From Alistipes senegalensis JC50 (lineage in GTDB: Bacteria; Bacteroidota; Bacteroidia; Bacteroidales; Rikenellaceae): DNA of 64,000 nucleotides. The stretch is from NCBI RefSeq assembly GCF_025145645.1, contig NZ_CP102252.1:2790001-2854000 (forward strand). Reading direction: 5' to 3'. Position 1 is the first letter of the stretch; each line of letters begins with the position of its first letter. A program made the position numbers and the translations under genes. The notes beneath the pieces were generated by a model. It searched no databases. It saw nothing but the letters and a program-made list of their open reading frames with translations, and was not told where the DNA came from. Positions 62,570 through 64,000 of the stretch are shown piece by piece.

Positions 62570-63796
62570 ATGGCAACCGTAAAACCTAAATTCCGGCCCT
62601 CGACCGTCGATGGCAAGGAGGGCACTCTGTTCTACCGGATCATCCACAACCGCCGGTCCCACCGCATCCGCACCGGCTATAAACTCTTCCCCTCGGAGTG
62701 GGACGAACGCTCGGGAGGCATTCTCATCCCGCCGGGCTCCGATGAAGGGCGTAAAAACTACCTCGCCGTGCTGCAAGACCGCGTCGCCGGGGATACCGAC
62801 CGGCTGAACCGGATCATCGCCTCTTACGAGCAGGAGCTGAGAACCTATACGTACGCCGACATTCTGGCGGATTATTCGGCCCCGGAGGGCGCCGATACGC
62901 TGTTCGGATTCATGAAGGAGATGATCGGCCGGCTGCGCCGGCAGGGACGGATACGGACCTGCGAGACCTACGATACGACCCTGCGCAACTTCACCCGTTT
63001 CCGAAAAGGACGGGACATGCGTTTCGGGGAGATCGACTCGGAGATCATGGTCGCGTATGAACTGCATCTCAAAATGACGGGCGTGAGCAAAAACACCTCG
63101 TCCTTCTACCTCCGCATCCTGCGGGCGGTGTACAACCGGGCCGTGGAGGAGGGTTTCTGCACGCAGCGGCATCCGTTCAAACACGTCTACACCGGCATCG
63201 CCAAGACCGCGAAACGGGCCCTGGCGCTCGATGCGCTCCGGCGAATCCGCGACATGGAACTGGCGTCCCGCCCTCAGATGGACTATGCCCGGAACATGTT
63301 CCTGCTGAGTTTCTACCTGCGCGGGATGTCGTTCGTGGACATGGCCTACCTGAAAAGGGAGGACCTGCAAAACGGCATGCTCACCTACTGCCGGAAAAAG
63401 ACCGGGCAGCGGCTTTCGATCCGCTGGGAGCCCTGCATGCAGCAGATCGTGGAGCGCTATCCCAACGGAAATCCGGCCTACCTGCTGCCGATTCTTGTCC
63501 GCAGCGACTCCGACGAACGCCGGCAGTATAAGAATGTCGGACACTTGATCAACCGCAACCTGCGGAAACTCGGCCGGGAACTGGGGCTGGCCGTTCCGCT
63601 CACCATGTACGTCGCGCGCCACACGTGGGCGAGCGTCGCCCGCAGCCGGAATATCCCGCTTTCGGTCATCAGCGAGAGCATGGGCCACGATTCGGAGGCC
63701 ACCACGAGGATTTATCTCGCTTCGCTGGATACGGCCGTCGTGGATCAGGCGAACCGGTTGGTTATAAATTCGTTGTCGGAAGAGGATCTGGGATGA
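62570..63796 (+). CDS. Tyrosine site-specific recombinase (integrase family)
   Basis: A 408-residue recombinase. It has an N-terminal arm-binding/SAM-like region (residues 1-105), a core-binding domain (about 108-205) and a catalytic domain with all active residues visible: Arg251 (FYLRGMSF), Lys277 (CRKKTGQ), Arg350-His351 (YVARHTW), His373 (SMGHDS) and Tyr382 (TRIYLA). Length and sequence style match the Bacteroidetes invertases that flip promoters of surface-antigen operons, as well as transposon integrases. No transposon genes surround it. An inverted repeat begins 17 bases after its stop codon. The ATG at 62570 was chosen; the frame extends upstream without homology. Confidence 0.9.
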   Translation: MATVKPKFRPSTVDGKEGTLFYRIIHNRRSHRIRTGYKLFPSEWDERSGGILIPPGSDEGRKNYLAVLQDRVAGDTDRLNRIIASYEQELRTYTYADILADYSAPEGADTLFGFMKEMIGRLRRQGRIRTCETYDTTLRNFTRFRKGRDMRFGEIDSEIMVAYELHLKMTGVSKNTSSFYLRILRAVYNRAVEEGFCTQRHPFKHVYTGIAKTAKRALALDALRRIRDMELASRPQMDYARNMFLLSFYLRGMSFVDMAYLKREDLQNGMLTYCRKKTGQRLSIRWEPCMQQIVERYPNGNPAYLLPILVRSDSDERRQYKNVGHLINRNLRKLGRELGLAVPLTMYVARHTWASVARSRNIPLSVISESMGHDSEATTRIYLASLDTAVVDQANRLVINSLSEEDLG

Positions 63797-63814
63797 GAGA
63801 TCGAATCTCCTTTT
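63797..63814 (+). terminator. Weak terminator hairpin after the recombinase
   Basis: GAGAT-CGA-ATCTC (63797-63809) is a short 5-bp stem followed by CTTTT, directly after the stop codon and overlapping the left inverted repeat of the switch. Confidence 0.35.
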
Positions 63815-64000
63815 AAGAGATATGCTTTCGCAGGCAAAGGTAGGCAAAAAATCGTTACGATCAATATCCGGGCTTATAATTTTGAAGTCCCGATTGCAAA
63901 AACGTTCGCATAAAAGGGCGATTGTTGACCCAAAAACGGCCTGAAAAAATCATTAACGGCCATCCTTACAGTGCTTACAATCCGTAAGTATATCTCTTAA
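63813..64000. mobile_element. Putative invertible DNA segment with promoter (phase-variation switch)
   Basis: TTAAGAGATATGCTTTCG at 63813-63830 and, inverted, the last 18 bases of the window (63983-64000, reading TTAAGAGATATACTTACG on the minus strand) match at 16 of 18 positions. They bound about 152 bases of non-coding AT-rich DNA next to a tyrosine recombinase. A consensus promoter inside faces the recombinase. The right arm may continue beyond the window. Confidence 0.6.
63835..63864 (-). promoter_or_regulatory. Promoter inside the invertible segment, now facing left
   Basis: On the minus strand TTG (63862-63864), 19 bases, TACCTTTG (63835-63842). Its predicted start falls at the left inverted repeat. 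The spacer holds an ATCGTTACGAT palindrome (63851-63861). Inversion would point this promoter rightwards out of the window. Confidence 0.55.

Noticed and set aside
62570..63796. The recombinase as part of an integrated phage or conjugative transposon
   Set aside because: No phage, mobilisation or tra genes are present within the window, and the flanking inverted repeats fit a local inversion switch better. Sequence to the right could change this.

Overview
This is about 64 kb of high-GC Bacteroidales chromosome. Rikenellaceae, and most likely Alistipes, is an inference from the base composition, the gene content and the SusC/SusD systems; no rRNA or tRNA is present to confirm it. Gene starts are repeatedly preceded by the Bacteroidetes-type promoter (TAnnTTTG at -7, TTTG or TTG about 19-21 bases upstream). 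Purine-rich Shine-Dalgarno sites are mostly weak, as expected in this phylum.

Regions 1 to 12 kb: a minus-strand housekeeping operon (lptB, aroA, aroC, prmC, recX, M23 peptidase cut by the window edge) diverges from recQ. Three tiny membrane-protein genes follow recQ, then rsmA. An M16 peptidase pair, one catalytic and one with its zinc motif lost, runs on the minus strand. Upstream of that pair is a degenerate tandem array of about 90-bp promoter-bearing units. Next to it, 12.0-12.3 kb holds strongly nested inverted repeats and looks like an undescribed structured RNA read leftwards.

Regions 12.6 to 29.5 kb: pyruvate:ferredoxin oxidoreductase, two small lipoproteins and the ribosomal proteins L21 and L27. 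A tightly overlapped three-gene operon then encodes a receiver-like protein without its phosphorylation residues, a membrane-anchored HEAT-like protein and a glycosyltransferase-2-like membrane protein without a visible DxD. It is followed by cysQ, a Cys-rich mini membrane protein, trkA, a GH3-type adenylating enzyme, a deoxynucleoside kinase, an rRNA m5C methyltransferase, a MerR-like regulator, a Nif3 protein and a zinc-ribbon coiled-coil protein. cysQ's convergent neighbour and trkA diverge from a perfectly symmetric overlapping promoter.

Regions 29.6 to 37.2 kb: NAD synthase, whose glutaminase domain has lost its cysteine, followed by rseC and the complete RNF complex (rnfB, C, D, G, E, A). 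With PFOR this makes a ferredoxin-based energy module: PFOR reduces ferredoxin, and RNF oxidises it with NAD+ to build an ion gradient. Two copies of a three-hairpin intergenic repeat sit inside the rnf operon.

Regions 37.5 to 62.3 kb: a large all-minus polysaccharide utilisation locus. In transcription order it has a heparinase II/III-like lipoprotein, a hybrid two-component regulator, a BNR_4 protein, a GH105 unsaturated uronyl hydrolase, a triple-BACON lipoprotein, SusC/SusD, a second SusC/SusD pair, a DUF1735 lipoprotein, a PL8 lyase and a GH43. The enzymes suggest a uronic-acid-containing polymer cut by beta-elimination. No sulfatase or GH88 is present, which argues against a typical sulfated glycosaminoglycan.

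Region 62.5 to 64 kb: a tyrosine site-specific recombinase followed immediately by an inverted-repeat-bounded segment of about 190 bp that carries a promoter pointing leftwards. This looks like an invertible phase-variation switch for an operon beyond the right edge of the window.
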